From Aurantiacibacter spongiae (GTDB lineage Bacteria > Pseudomonadota > Alphaproteobacteria > Sphingomonadales > Sphingomonadaceae), in contig NZ_RPFZ01000001.1 in the NCBI RefSeq assembly GCF_003815535.1, forward strand, positions 124,001 to 188,000: a DNA stretch of 64,000 nucleotides, read 5' to 3'. Both the position numbers and the translations under genes were made by a program. Below are positions 1-9,316 of this stretch, piece after piece (position 1 is the stretch's first letter; every line of letters begins with the position of its first letter). The notes beneath the pieces are model-generated. The model worked only from the letters and a program-made list of their open reading frames with translations, searched no databases and was not told where the DNA came from.

Positions 1-346
1 GGGAACGCGCACCGCATCCATTTCCGGGGCCTGGGTCGCCCTGCGGCTCGCGGTGAACGGCCTGCTGGCGGACAGGAAGCTGAGCGAAGATCCCATCACC
101 GGGAAGGTCGCGGCGGTTTCCTGCGGCATCCATCGGGGCACCCCGGTACTCGATCTCGATTACGACGAGGATTCCGCCGCAGATGCCGATGCCAATTTCG
201 TGCTGATCGAGGGCGGACAGATCGCCGAGGTACAAGCCACCGCAGAAGGCGCGACCTACGATGAGGAAGGTCTGCTGCGTCTTCTGCGCCTCGCGCAGAT
301 GGGCTGCGGCGACATCTTCCGCGCGCAGGACGAGGCGACGCGGTGA
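1..346 (+). CDS. rph: ribonuclease PH, C-terminal part (5' end outside window)
   Basis: The window opens inside this gene; its frame begins at base 2 and about 114 codons remain. RNase PH is a phosphate-dependent 3'-5' exoribonuclease that trims tRNA 3' ends. The retained part shows the family's C-terminal core: GTRTASISGAWVAL at the very start, then VAAVSCGI and LDLDYDEDSAAD, and a final helix ending DIFRAQDEATR. Its stop overlaps the GTG start of rdgB (GTGA), so the pair is probably translated together. Composition matches the neighbours. Identification is firm; the true start cannot be seen. Confidence 0.95.
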   Translation, partial: GTRTASISGAWVALRLAVNGLLADRKLSEDPITGKVAAVSCGIHRGTPVLDLDYDEDSAADADANFVLIEGGQIAEVQATAEGATYDEEGLLRLLRLAQMGCGDIFRAQDEATR

Positions 347-984
347 GCGATCCCGCCGCGCGCAGGCTGAGTTCCGGCAAGCTGGTGATCGCCACCCACA
401 ATGCGGGCAAGTTGAAGGAGATTGCCGGGCTGCTGGAACCCTACGGGTTGGACTGCATCTCGGCGGGATCGCTCGGTCTGCCCGAACCGGCCGAAACGGG
501 CGAGACCTTCGTGGCGAACGCGCTCATCAAGGCGCGTGCGGCGGCGCAGGCTTCGGGTCTGCCGGCGCTGGCGGACGATAGCGGCCTTTCGGTAGCGGCG
601 CTCGGCGGGCGGCCGGGGGTATACACCGCCGATTGGGCGGAGCGGCAATGGTTCGAGGGGGAGCCGGGACGCGACTGGTACATGGCCATGGGCAAGGTCG
701 AGGGCTTGTTGCAGGCGCAGGGTCCCGAGACGCCGCGCGACTGCTGGTTCTCCTGCGTTCTCGCCATCGCCTGGCCCGACGGCGAAAGCGCGGTCTACGA
801 AGGCCGCGCCGACGGGACGCTGACCTGGCCGCCACGCGGCACGATGGGCTTCGGATACGATCCGGTCTTCGTGCCCCAGGGACACCATGAAACCTTCGCC
901 GAGCTGAGGCCGGCGGACAAACATGCCATCAGCCACCGCGCGGATGCCTTCGCCAGGCTCAAGGCCGAACAGTTCGGCGCCTGA
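343..984 (+). CDS. rdgB: non-canonical purine NTP pyrophosphatase, RdgB/HAM1 family
   Basis: This 213-residue house-cleaning enzyme hydrolyses dITP, dXTP and XTP to monophosphates plus pyrophosphate, keeping deaminated purines out of DNA and RNA. Visible family signatures are the nucleotide-binding ATHNAGKLKEI near residues 17-27, the ADDSGL motif with its catalytic aspartate near residue 75, GRPGVYTADWAE, and FGYDPVFVPQG near residues 170-180. The GTG start overlaps the rph stop by four bases and leaves no room for another start. Length is slightly above the usual 195-210. The following gene hemW begins 41 bases later on the same strand, so all three may be one transcript. Confidence 0.95.
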   Translation: MSDPAARRLSSGKLVIATHNAGKLKEIAGLLEPYGLDCISAGSLGLPEPAETGETFVANALIKARAAAQASGLPALADDSGLSVAALGGRPGVYTADWAERQWFEGEPGRDWYMAMGKVEGLLQAQGPETPRDCWFSCVLAIAWPDGESAVYEGRADGTLTWPPRGTMGFGYDPVFVPQGHHETFAELRPADKHAISHRADAFARLKAEQFGA

Positions 985-1025
985 ACGCCCTTGCGGGGCG
1001 CTGTCCTGCGTGAAACAAGCAGATC

Positions 1026-2177
1026 ATGGCTCGCGCGCTCTATATCCATTGGCCCTTCTGCCTTGCCAAATGCCCCTATTGCGACTTCAACTCGCATGTC
1101 CGGGAGCGGGTTGATGCGCAAATCTGGCGCCGCGCGTTGCTGGCCGATCTGCGGTACGAGGCTGCTTTCGCCGGTGGAGAGCGACTGGCCTCGATCTTCT
1201 TCGGCGGGGGAACGCCGTCGCTGATGCCGCCGTCGCTGGTGGCGGACCTGCTGGACGAGGCTGAACGTCTGTGGGGCTTTGCCGCCGGGATCGAGATCAC
1301 CCTGGAAGCCAACCCGTCGAGCGTGGAAACGGCGCGCTTTCGCGATCTCGCAAGCGCCGGGGTCAACCGGGTCTCGCTGGGAGTGCAGGCGCTCGACGAC
1401 ACGGCGCTGCGCTTTCTCGGACGCCTGCACGATGCAAAGGAGGCGCTGGCGGCATTGGCCGTGGCGCAGGCATCGTTCGACCGGGTCAGCTTCGATCTTA
1501 TCTACGCCCGCCCCGGGCAGGACGAGGCATCATGGCGCACCGAACTCGACAGGGCGCTGTCCTTCGGGACCGGTCATCTTTCGCTATACCAGTTGACCAT
1601 CGAGCCGGGCACGCGGTTCGCGACCGATGTCAGGCGGGGGGCGTTCGCCCCGCTTGACGATGACGCGGCGGCCGACCTGTTCGCCCTCACCCGCGACATG
1701 ACGGCCGACGCCGGTCTGCCCGCCTACGAAATCAGCAACCACGCTCGTCCGGGCGAGGAAAGCCGACACAATCTGACATACTGGAGATACGAGGATTACG
1801 CCGGCGTCGGCCCCGGCGCGCACGGGCGGCGCGGCGGCATGGCCACCGTGCGCCATCGCAAGCCGGAGAACTGGCTTGCGGCCATCGAACGGGGCGGATC
1901 GGGATTGCAGGAAGAGCGCCACTTGCCGGCGGCCGATCAGGCTTCCGAGGCGCTGTTGATGGGGTTGCGGCTGACCGAAGGGATCGATCTTCCCCGCCTG
2001 TCCGCGCGCTTCGGCTATCGCACCGGAACGCTGATCGACCCGGACGCGCTCACCCGTCTGACCGCTCTCGGACTGGTGTGGCAGCGGGGCGGTCGCATTG
2101 GTGTGGCGGATGCCGGAATGGCGGTTCTCGACGCCGTGCTGGCGGATCTGGTGGCAGACGAACTGGTCGCGGCGTGA
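1026..2177 (+). CDS. hemW: radical SAM heme chaperone HemW (HemN-like)
   Basis: A 383-residue radical-SAM protein. C12, C16 and C19 (sequence IHWPFCLAKCPYCDF) form the CxxxCxxC cluster site, followed by the SAM-binding FGGGTPSLM near residue 58. The length and the lack of the longer HemN N-terminus place it with HemW, a heme-binding chaperone of respiratory enzymes, rather than with true oxygen-independent coproporphyrinogen oxidase; that assignment is by family knowledge. It follows rdgB after 41 bases, and its TGA stop overlaps the GTG start of the xerC-like gene, indicating coupling. rph-rdgB-hemW is a common order in alphaproteobacteria. Confidence 0.92.
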   Translation: MARALYIHWPFCLAKCPYCDFNSHVRERVDAQIWRRALLADLRYEAAFAGGERLASIFFGGGTPSLMPPSLVADLLDEAERLWGFAAGIEITLEANPSSVETARFRDLASAGVNRVSLGVQALDDTALRFLGRLHDAKEALAALAVAQASFDRVSFDLIYARPGQDEASWRTELDRALSFGTGHLSLYQLTIEPGTRFATDVRRGAFAPLDDDAAADLFALTRDMTADAGLPAYEISNHARPGEESRHNLTYWRYEDYAGVGPGAHGRRGGMATVRHRKPENWLAAIERGGSGLQEERHLPAADQASEALLMGLRLTEGIDLPRLSARFGYRTGTLIDPDALTRLTALGLVWQRGGRIGVADAGMAVLDAVLADLVADELVAA

Positions 2178-3073
2178 ACCCGGGTGCCTCCCTGCTCGAG
2201 GAATGGAACGCGCATCTTGCGCGAAACCGGCGACGGTCGGTCCATACGGTGCGCGCTTACGTGGCAACGGCCGCTCGACTGACGGCCTGCCTGGCCTTGC
2301 CCGAGTGGAACGACGTGGCAGCCCTGACCACTCGCGACATTCGCGGACATCTTGCCGCGCGCCGGGCGGAGGGCCTCGTCAACGCCTCTGCCGCGCGCGA
2401 ATTGTCGGCAATCAAGGCCTTCGTTGCCTATGCCCGCGAAAAGGCCGGGGCCGAGCCCGGTACGGCGCCCCGGCTGCGCGGTCCGCGCATCAAGAAAGGC
2501 CTCCCCCGCCCCGTCACGCCGGACGAAGCCACGGGCCTGGTCGAACTGGTCGAGGACAACGCCGCACAGACCTGGATCGGCAAACGCGACGCGGCGATCC
2601 TGCTGCTGATGTACGGGGCCGGTCTTCGCGTAGCGGAAGCCCTGTCCCTCACGCCGGCCAACCTGCCGCTGGGCGACGTCCTGATAGTGACGGGTAAGGG
2701 CGCCAGGCAGCGCGCGGTGCCGATCCTGCCGAGGGTCCGCGAAGCGGTGGACGCCTATGTCCGGGCCTGCCCCTGGCCGCTCGACCCGGGGCACGCCCTG
2801 TTTCGCGGCGCCAAGGGCGGTCCGCTCGGGCAAGGTATGGTACAGAAGGCGACGGCCCGCGCCCGGCGCGCCCTCGGCCTGCCCGAAAGTGCGACGCCCC
2901 ACGCCCTGCGCCACAGTTTCGCGACGCACCTTCTGGGATCGGGCGCCGATTTGCGTTCGCTTCAGGAGCTGCTCGGCCATGCCAGCCTCGGCTCCACGCA
3001 GATCTACACGAAGGTCGATGCGGCGACGATGCTGAACGCATATCGCAATGCCCATCCGCGAGAGCATGACTAG
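2174..3073 (+). CDS. xerC: tyrosine recombinase XerC
   Basis: A 299-residue tyrosine recombinase. The catalytic set is complete: R152 (GAGLRVAEAL), K175 (VTGKGARQR), H243 and R246 (HALRHSFATHLL), H269 (LLGHAS) and the nucleophile Y278 (STQIYTK). An N-terminal SAM-like core-binding domain covers about residues 5-90. With XerD it resolves chromosome dimers at dif during division. The GTG at 2174 overlaps the hemW stop and matches where homologues begin; the longer frame upstream is a shadow of hemW. No attachment sites or phage genes are nearby, so it is a housekeeping recombinase rather than an integrase. XerC rather than XerD is likely but not certain. Confidence 0.88.
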   Translation: MNPGASLLEEWNAHLARNRRRSVHTVRAYVATAARLTACLALPEWNDVAALTTRDIRGHLAARRAEGLVNASAARELSAIKAFVAYAREKAGAEPGTAPRLRGPRIKKGLPRPVTPDEATGLVELVEDNAAQTWIGKRDAAILLLMYGAGLRVAEALSLTPANLPLGDVLIVTGKGARQRAVPILPRVREAVDAYVRACPWPLDPGHALFRGAKGGPLGQGMVQKATARARRALGLPESATPHALRHSFATHLLGSGADLRSLQELLGHASLGSTQIYTKVDAATMLNAYRNAHPREHD

Positions 3074-3081
3074 GCAGCAGG

Positions 3082-3717
3082 CTAGGCGTTCGTTTCCGGA
3101 CCGGCGTCCTCCGGACGATCGGCGCGCGGCGTCCAGGTAACGACGCGCCACAGATACCCGAGCAGACCGATCCCGATCAGGCCGAGAATGATCCAGGTCA
3201 GGATATGCTGCGAATCCTCCAGCCAGTGACCGAGCCACTGTCCGCCCTTGATGAGCAGGGCGTTCCACACCAGCGATCCGGCGAAGGTATATCCGAGGAA
3301 TTTCAGCTTCGGCATGTGCGACAGACCCGCCGGAAGCGATATGATCGTGCGCAGGAACGGAGAGAATCGCAGGAAGAACACCACCCAATGCCCATGACGC
3401 ACGAAGAAGGTCTGCGCCTTTTCGATATCCTGCCAATCGACCGTCAGCCATCGGCCCCACTTCCTGACGAAGGGGCTGAGCCGTTCATACCCCCATGCGT
3501 CACCGACCCAGTACCACACGTAATTGCCCGCGACCGTTCCCAAGGTGCCGATCAGCAGTAACGGCCAGAACGCCATCGTGCCCTTCGTCACCAGCAACCC
3601 ACCCACCCCCATGATGATTTCCGAGGGGATGGGAGGGATGATGTTTTCCAGCGCCATCAGGAGAAAGATGCCGAAATAGCCACCCTTTTCGATAAGATCG
3701 ACGATCAGCGAGTCCAT
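3082..3717 (-). CDS. DedA family inner-membrane protein
   Basis: A 211-residue DedA/SNARE-associated protein. The N-terminus has the family pattern GGYFGIFLLMALENIIPPIPSE (positions 12-33 contain the acidic E and the PP/PSE motif needed in DedA proteins), and the second conserved block FLRFSPFLRT lies near residue 115. Several hydrophobic segments are visible. DedA proteins are needed for membrane homeostasis, and some flip undecaprenyl phosphate or other lipid carriers; which applies here cannot be read from sequence. It converges on xerC with only eight bases between the stops. The start ATG at 3717 fits the family N-terminus. It has a basic-acidic C-terminal tail after the last membrane helix. 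Confidence 0.88.
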   Translation of the reverse strand: MDSLIVDLIEKGGYFGIFLLMALENIIPPIPSEIIMGVGGLLVTKGTMAFWPLLLIGTLGTVAGNYVWYWVGDAWGYERLSPFVRKWGRWLTVDWQDIEKAQTFFVRHGHWVVFFLRFSPFLRTIISLPAGLSHMPKLKFLGYTFAGSLVWNALLIKGGQWLGHWLEDSQHILTWIILGLIGIGLLGYLWRVVTWTPRADRPEDAGPETNA

Positions 3718-3747
3718 GTGAAGCCAACGGCCGGCGAGCCGGTTTGT

Positions 3748-4713
3748 TCAGGAACTCCGCTTCATTTCGGCGTGACGCCGCTCCAGCGCGTCCCAGATCA
3801 TTCCCGGCGTGTCGGTCCCGTTGAACCTGTCGATCGCAACGATGCCGGTCGGGCTGGTGACGTTGATCTCGGTCAGCCATTCGCCACCGATCACGTCGAT
3901 ACCGACGAAGGTCAGGCCACGGCGCCTGAGTTCTGGGCCCATCGCCTCGCAGATGGCCCGCTCGCGCATCGTCAGTTCGCTCGCCTCTGCGCTGCCGCCC
4001 TGGGCGAGGTTGGAGCGGAACTCGCCCGCCCCCGGCTTGCGGTTGATCGCGCCGGCCACCTCGCCATCCACCAGCACGATACGCTTGTCACCCTCGCTGA
4101 CGCTGGGAAGGAAGGGCTGAACCATGTGCGGCTCGGGCCAGGTCTGGTTGAAGACTTCCAGCAGCGCGGACAGATTTCCGCCATCTTCGTCGATCTTGAA
4201 AATGGCCTTGCCGCCGTTTCCGTGCAGCGGCTTGACCACGATGGCGCCATGCTTCGACTGGAAATCGCGCACGTCCTCGATCGTTCGCGCGATCAGCGTC
4301 GGCGGCATGAAGCGTGCGTAGTCGAGCACGAACATCTTCTCCGGCGCGTTGATGACTTCGCGCGGATCGTTGCTGACCAGCGTTTGCCCCTTCAGCCTGT
4401 CGAGCAGCAGGGCGGCACTGATGTAACCGAGGTCAAAGGGGGGATCCTGCCGCATCAGGACGATGTCGATATCCTCGCCCAGATCGACGCGGCGCAGATC
4501 GCCGGCGGTGAAATGATCGCCTTCCACCCGTCGCACCGTGACCGGACGAGCCCACGCGGTCAGGCGGCCGTCGCACCAGGCCAGCGTCTTCACGTCATAG
4601 TGGAAGACTTCATACCCTCGATCCTGCGCGGAAAGCATCAGGGCGAAACTGGAATCGCCAGCGATATTGATCGATGCGAGGGGGTCCATCTGGACGGCGA
4701 CTTTGCGTGACAT
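3748..4713 (-). CDS. gshB: glutathione synthase
   Basis: A 321-residue ATP-grasp enzyme that joins gamma-glutamylcysteine and glycine to make glutathione in the cytoplasm. It starts MSRKVAVQMDPLASI, the standard GshB N-terminus; the frame is open 15 codons further upstream but those residues do not look like the family. ATP-grasp signatures are KPLHGNGGKAIFKI near residues 150-165 and the metal-binding INVTSPTG near residue 285. It lies 30 bases upstream of dedA on the same strand and downstream of yraN, and could be cotranscribed with rsmI-yraN. In many alphaproteobacteria gshB also sits beside rsmI-yraN, which supports the assignment. Confidence 0.95.
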   Translation of the reverse strand: MSRKVAVQMDPLASINIAGDSSFALMLSAQDRGYEVFHYDVKTLAWCDGRLTAWARPVTVRRVEGDHFTAGDLRRVDLGEDIDIVLMRQDPPFDLGYISAALLLDRLKGQTLVSNDPREVINAPEKMFVLDYARFMPPTLIARTIEDVRDFQSKHGAIVVKPLHGNGGKAIFKIDEDGGNLSALLEVFNQTWPEPHMVQPFLPSVSEGDKRIVLVDGEVAGAINRKPGAGEFRSNLAQGGSAEASELTMRERAICEAMGPELRRRGLTFVGIDVIGGEWLTEINVTSPTGIVAIDRFNGTDTPGMIWDALERRHAEMKRSS

Positions 4714-4812
4714 GGCATCTGGCCTTGCGTTTGGGTGCCGGCCGACTTCGGTGGGCACGATTGGAATGGGCCGCCTAACCGTTCGCCATGCCCGAAGTCG
4801 AGAGGCGCCGGC

Positions 4813-5163
4813 TCACGGCATCCAGGCGTTGACGATGTGGCGAGGCGGTTCGCCGGGAGCAAGGAGGATGACATCGACGCGCATGTCCTCGCCCGCCGCC
4901 GCGTATTCATGGGCAACGGTTTCGGCGGCGGCGGCGACGCGCCGCAGGCGGTAGGAATCGATGGCGTGATCCAGATCGGCGGCCTTCCTGCGCCACTTCA
5001 CCTCGACGAAAGCGATCAGCCCGTCACGCCGGGCGATGAGATCGATTTCCCCTGCCCTGGTGCGGACGCGCTCAGCCAGGATCTGCCAGCCCTGCCCCGC
5101 CAGCCAGTCCGCTGCGATACCTTCCCCGCGGCGCCCCTGCGCTTCCGCCAGCTGCCGTTTCAC
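4813..5163 (-). CDS. yraN: YraN family (UPF0102) endonuclease-like protein
   Basis: A 116-residue protein with the Holliday-junction-resolvase-like fold seen in the YraN family. The catalytic pattern is visible as GEIDLIARRDGLIAFVEVK (residues 37-55: E, D, then ExK). Start is GTG at 5163, overlapping the rsmI stop (GTGA); the N-terminus QGRRGEGIAADWL fits homologues. The cellular role of the family is unproven; nuclease activity is an inference from the fold. It follows rsmI in the same orientation, the order typical of alphaproteobacteria, whereas in E. coli yraN follows lpoA on the other side of the divergent promoter. Confidence 0.88.
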   Translation of the reverse strand: MKRQLAEAQGRRGEGIAADWLAGQGWQILAERVRTRAGEIDLIARRDGLIAFVEVKWRRKAADLDHAIDSYRLRRVAAAAETVAHEYAAAGEDMRVDVILLAPGEPPRHIVNAWMP

Positions 5164-6017
5164 GAATTCTTCAACTCGAGCGCGCGCGCGTAGAGCGCCT
5201 TTCGATCCAGCCCGGTGGCTTTCGCCACCTGCGCCGCGGCCCGGGATGGCTTCTCGTCGGCAAGCCGTTCGCGCAGCATCGCATCGCCGTCCGCGGCGCT
5301 GGCCTCGACCGCGGGCGGCGGGCCTACCAGCAGCACGATCTCGCCCCTTGGCGGGTGAGCGCTGTAGTGATCGATCAGCTGGTCAGGCGAACCGGTGGGA
5401 CATTCCTCGTACAGCTTGGTCAGTTCGCGTGCCACCGCCACTTCCCGTGCGGGGAGTATGTCGCCGATCGCTTTCAGCGACCTTAGCAACCGAGGGGCGG
5501 TTTCGAAGAAGATGAGCGTCGAGCGAACCGATGCGAGCTCTTCCAGGACGTCTGCCCGCGCCTTGTCCTTGTTCGGCAGGAAACCGGCGAACAGGAACCT
5601 GTCGTTCGGCAGGCCCGACAGCGCCAGCGCGGTCAGCGGAGCGTTCGCACCGGGCAGGACGGTTACCGCGATGCCCGCCTGCCGCGCATCGCGAACCAGG
5701 CGATAGCCCGGATCGGACACCAGCGGCATGCCGGCGTCGCTGACGAGCGCCACCGCCCGCTCCTGCATGGAAGCCACGAGGCGGGCGCGGTCGTTTGGTG
5801 CGCTGTGATCGTCATAGCGCCAAAGCGGCTTCGAGATGCCGAGATGCCGGATCAGCTTTTGCGTCACCCGCGTATCCTCGCACGCGATACCATCGCAGCG
5901 CGCCAGAATATCCTTCGCGCGCAAGGTGATGTCGCCGAGATTGCCAATCGGCGTCGCAACTATATACAGTCCCGCAGAGAGATGGGACGCAGGCTCGCTG
6001 GCTTCGGTTTCGGTCAC
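5160..6017 (-). CDS. rsmI: 16S rRNA (cytidine(1402)-2'-O)-methyltransferase
   Basis: A 285-residue tetrapyrrole-methylase-fold enzyme that 2'-O-methylates C1402 of 16S rRNA in the decoding centre. The signature LYIVATPIGNLGDITLRA is at residues 17-34, followed by CEDTRVTQKL, the SDAGMPLVSDPGYRLV loop and VLPGANAPLTALALSG, all diagnostic. The start is taken as GTG at 6017, just ahead of the conserved N-terminus; the frame stays open upstream but overlaps the divergent lipoprotein gene and is a shadow. Only 39 bases separate it from the plus-strand lipoprotein start, so the two share a compact divergent promoter. Confidence 0.93.
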   Translation of the reverse strand: MTETEASEPASHLSAGLYIVATPIGNLGDITLRAKDILARCDGIACEDTRVTQKLIRHLGISKPLWRYDDHSAPNDRARLVASMQERAVALVSDAGMPLVSDPGYRLVRDARQAGIAVTVLPGANAPLTALALSGLPNDRFLFAGFLPNKDKARADVLEELASVRSTLIFFETAPRLLRSLKAIGDILPAREVAVARELTKLYEECPTGSPDQLIDHYSAHPPRGEIVLLVGPPPAVEASAADGDAMLRERLADEKPSRAAAQVAKATGLDRKALYARALELKNS

Positions 6018-6056
6018 GCCTGCCTGTCTGGACCACGATCGGCGGAGACGGCAAGC

Positions 6057-7214
6057 ATGTTCGGGAAATTCTGGCGCCTGTGCACGGCAGGCATGGCGGC
6101 AACGGTGCTTGCGGGTTGCGCGATCATCCCGGGCGGAGACGACTACCGACCCGACGCCGGCCCGGTGGTGCAGCAATCCGCGCCCCGGCAGGCGGGCCGC
6201 CTCCAGTCGAACGGTCAGCACCTCGTCGCAATTCTCGTACCGCTGTCGGGCGAGAACGGTGATGTCGGACAGTCCATTGCCAATGCCGCGAACATGGCGC
6301 TGCTCGATACGGGTGCCGAAAATCTGCGCCTCACCACCTACGACACCAGCGGCGGCGCCGGAGCGGCGGCATCGGCCGCAATTCGTGACGGAAACCGGCT
6401 GATTCTCGGACCCTTGAGGCGCGACAATGTCGGAGCGGTGCTGGCACAGGCTCGTCCGGCAGGGGTGCCGCTGATAACCTTTTCCAACGACACGACGGTG
6501 GCGCGCGACGACGTTTTCGTCATGGGTCATGTGCCCGAACAATCCGTGGCCCGCAGCGCCCGGTTCGCAATCGACCAGGGCGCGCAGAACTTCGCGGTCC
6601 TCGCTCCGCGCGGAGATTACGGCCAGAAGGCGCTGGTTTCGCTGGAAAACACCGTCAGGTCGAACGGTGGAAACGTGGTTGCGGTCGAACGATACGACAG
6701 GGGCAACACCTCCATCCTGAGCGCGGCGGACCGCCTGAATACGGCTGGCGGGTTCGACACCGTGCTGATTGCGGACGGCGCCGATCTTGCCGAACGCGCC
6801 GCTTCGCGCCTCAAGCGTGCCGGTCAGCGCCTTCCTTCCGTGATCGGCACCGAATTGTGGAGCGGCGAGGGTTCGCTGACCGAAGATGCCGCGCTGCGCG
6901 GCGCGTGGTTTTCTGCCGTGAGCGACGATCGCTGGCGCCAGTTCGCGGAGAGCTATCGGCAGCGCTATGACGCACGGCCCTACCGGATCGCCACGCTTGG
7001 CTACGACGCGGTTCTGCTGACCCTGCGCCTCGCGCGCGACTGGCAGGTCGGCGATGACCTCCCGACGCGGTTGCTGACCGCGCAAGACGGCTTTCTCGGT
7101 CTCGATGGCGCGATCCGGTTCATGCCCGACGGCGTGGGCGAACGCGCGATGGAGGTGCGGCAGGTGGGCAATGGCACGTTTACCGTGGTCGATCCCGCGC
7201 CGACGCAGTTCTGA
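6057..7214 (+). CDS. LpoA-like penicillin-binding-protein activator lipoprotein
   Basis: A 385-residue periplasmic-binding-protein-fold lipoprotein. The signal peptide ends in the lipobox LAGC (cysteine near residue 21), then a short linker leads to VAILVPLSGENGDVGQSI, the start of a leucine/isoleucine/valine-binding fold as in the C-terminal half of LpoA. LpoA stimulates penicillin-binding protein 1A from the outer membrane; that activity here is inferred. It lacks the N-terminal TPR half of E. coli LpoA, as usual for alphaproteobacterial members. Divergence from rsmI is the same synteny as lpoA/rsmI in gammaproteobacteria. The ATG at 6057 is the first codon of a clear signal peptide. Confidence 0.82.
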   Translation: MFGKFWRLCTAGMAATVLAGCAIIPGGDDYRPDAGPVVQQSAPRQAGRLQSNGQHLVAILVPLSGENGDVGQSIANAANMALLDTGAENLRLTTYDTSGGAGAAASAAIRDGNRLILGPLRRDNVGAVLAQARPAGVPLITFSNDTTVARDDVFVMGHVPEQSVARSARFAIDQGAQNFAVLAPRGDYGQKALVSLENTVRSNGGNVVAVERYDRGNTSILSAADRLNTAGGFDTVLIADGADLAERAASRLKRAGQRLPSVIGTELWSGEGSLTEDAALRGAWFSAVSDDRWRQFAESYRQRYDARPYRIATLGYDAVLLTLRLARDWQVGDDLPTRLLTAQDGFLGLDGAIRFMPDGVGERAMEVRQVGNGTFTVVDPAPTQF

Positions 7215-7276
7215 AAGCCGGATAACCGGGCATCGCCGCTTGTGAAGCTGGATTCGCGCGCCCTATATCCCGAGCC

Positions 7277-9256
7277 ATGAGCGACGATCTTTTCGAGAAT
7301 ACGCCGGCGAAGAGCAGCGGCGATTACGATTCCTCCTCGATCGAGGTGCTGGAGGGACTGGAACCGGTCCGCCGCCGACCGGGCATGTATATCGGCGGCA
7401 CCGACGACCGCGCGCTGCATCATCTGGCGGCGGAAGTACTCGACAATTCCATGGATGAAGCGGTCGCGGGCCATGCCAGTCGCATCGAGGTGATACTGGA
7501 GCCAGGCAACCGGCTGACGATCATCGACAACGGTCGCGGCATGCCGGTGGACGAGCATCCCAAGTTTCCGGGCAAGTCCACCCTCGAGGTCATACTGACA
7601 ACGCTGCACTCCGGCGGCAAGTTTTCCGGCAAGGCGTATGCCACCAGCGGCGGCCTGCATGGCGTGGGCGTGTCGGTCGTGAATGCCCTGTCCAGCCATA
7701 CGCGCGTCGAAGTCGCCCGGAACCGGGAGGTGTTCGCACAGGAGTTCTCGCGAGGGCAGCCCACCGGCGCGATCGCCAAGATCGGCGATACCCCCAATCG
7801 ACGTGGCACCAGCGTCACCTTCGTGCCCGATACGGAAATCTTCGGCGAGCGAGCCTTCAGGCCGGCCCGCCTGTTCAAGCTGGCCCGGTCCAAGGCATAC
7901 CTGTTCGCCGGGGTCGAAATCCGCTGGAAATGCGCTCCGGAACTCGCCGGTGACGACGTTCCCGAGGAAGCGGTGTTCCAGTTCCCGGGCGGTCTTTCGG
8001 ATCATCTCGCGGAACAGGTCGGAAGCCGCGAATGCGTGACGGCGGAGAATTTTACCGGGCGGCAGGATTTCCCGGAGGAGCAGGGACTGGTGGAATGGGC
8101 GGTTGCCTGGCCCCTGTGGTCCGACGGCTCGACCAGCTGGTACTGCAACACCGTGCCCACCCCCGATGGCGGCACGCACGAACAAGGGGTCCGCGCGGCC
8201 CTGACCAAGGGCTTGCGGGCTTTCGGCGATCTGACCGGGCAGAAGAAGGCCAAGGACATTACCGCCGACGACGTGATGACGGGTGCGGAAGTCATGCTCT
8301 CGGTATTCATCCGCGATCCGCAATTCCAGAGCCAGACCAAGGACCGGCTGACCAGTCCGGAGGCCGCGCGCCTGGTCGAGAATGCCGTGCGCGATCATTT
8401 CGACCACTTCCTGTCCGACAACATGGACCGGGGCCGCGCGCTGCTCGGTTCGGTCATGGAGCGGATGGACGAACGCCTGCGCCGCAAGCAGGAACGTGAA
8501 ATCAAGCGCAAGACGGCGACCAATGCCAAGAAGCTGCGGCTGCCCGGCAAGCTGACCGATTGCAGCGGCGAAGGTGACGGCGAGACCGAACTGTTCATCG
8601 TCGAGGGAGACAGCGCCGGGGGTAGCGCCAAACAGGCGCGCAACCGCAAGACCCAGGCGATCCTGCCCATTCGCGGCAAGATCCTCAACGTCGCGTCCGC
8701 CACCGCAGACAAGATACGCGCCAATTCCGAAATCGCCGACCTGATCCTCGCCATGGGATGCGGCACGCGGAAGGATTGCGATCCCGAGAACCTGCGCTAC
8801 GACCGCATCGTCATCATGACCGATGCAGACGTTGACGGCGCCCACATCGCCACCTTGCTGATGACGTTCTTCTTCCAGGAAATGCCCGACCTCGTTCGCG
8901 GCGGCCATCTCTATCTCGCGCAGCCGCCGCTCTATCGCCTCACCGCCGGAAAAGAGAGCCGCTACGCCCGTGACGACGAACATCGTGCCGAACTGGAAGC
9001 CACCGTGTTCAAGGGCAAGAAGGTCGAGGTCAGCCGGTTCAAGGGGCTTGGCGAAATGAACCCGCAGCAATTGCGCGAGACGACCATGAACCCCGACAGC
9101 CGAAGTCTGGTCCGCATCACCCTGCCCGAGCAGAACGAACAGCGTTTCGCGGTCAAGGAACTCGTCGACCAGTTGATGGGCAGGAACCCCGAACACCGGT
9201 TCAATTTCATCCAGAACCGCGCCGGCGAGCTCGACCGCGATCTGATCGACGCCTGA
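7277..9256 (+). CDS. parE: DNA topoisomerase IV subunit B
   Basis: A 659-residue type IIA topoisomerase ATPase subunit that decatenates daughter chromosomes together with ParC. Visible parts in order: the GHKL ATPase with EVLDNSMDEAVAGHA near residues 54-68 and the DNGRGMPVD loop; the transducer; and the TOPRIM segment with VEGDSAGGSAKQARNRKTQAILP near 440-460 and the DADVDGAHI metal site near 515. The extreme C-terminus matches ParE rather than GyrB, and no GyrB-type insertion is seen. It follows the lipoprotein gene after 62 bases with its own spacer; parC is not in the window. Confidence 0.95.
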   Translation: MSDDLFENTPAKSSGDYDSSSIEVLEGLEPVRRRPGMYIGGTDDRALHHLAAEVLDNSMDEAVAGHASRIEVILEPGNRLTIIDNGRGMPVDEHPKFPGKSTLEVILTTLHSGGKFSGKAYATSGGLHGVGVSVVNALSSHTRVEVARNREVFAQEFSRGQPTGAIAKIGDTPNRRGTSVTFVPDTEIFGERAFRPARLFKLARSKAYLFAGVEIRWKCAPELAGDDVPEEAVFQFPGGLSDHLAEQVGSRECVTAENFTGRQDFPEEQGLVEWAVAWPLWSDGSTSWYCNTVPTPDGGTHEQGVRAALTKGLRAFGDLTGQKKAKDITADDVMTGAEVMLSVFIRDPQFQSQTKDRLTSPEAARLVENAVRDHFDHFLSDNMDRGRALLGSVMERMDERLRRKQEREIKRKTATNAKKLRLPGKLTDCSGEGDGETELFIVEGDSAGGSAKQARNRKTQAILPIRGKILNVASATADKIRANSEIADLILAMGCGTRKDCDPENLRYDRIVIMTDADVDGAHIATLLMTFFFQEMPDLVRGGHLYLAQPPLYRLTAGKESRYARDDEHRAELEATVFKGKKVEVSRFKGLGEMNPQQLRETTMNPDSRSLVRITLPEQNEQRFAVKELVDQLMGRNPEHRFNFIQNRAGELDRDLIDA

Positions 9257-9316
9257 AGACTTGCCGAAGCCAACGCATGTGGCAAGATCGCGGGGAATGC
9301 TTCGGGGGACCAAATC

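Noticed and set aside
2174-3073. Tyrosine recombinase as a prophage or island integrase
   Set aside because: Size and catalytic motifs fit XerC, it is coupled to hemW, and no attachment repeats, tRNA target or phage genes are nearby.
7001-9313. 770-codon minus-strand frame over parE
   Set aside because: Antisense shadow; parE is fully conserved on the plus strand.
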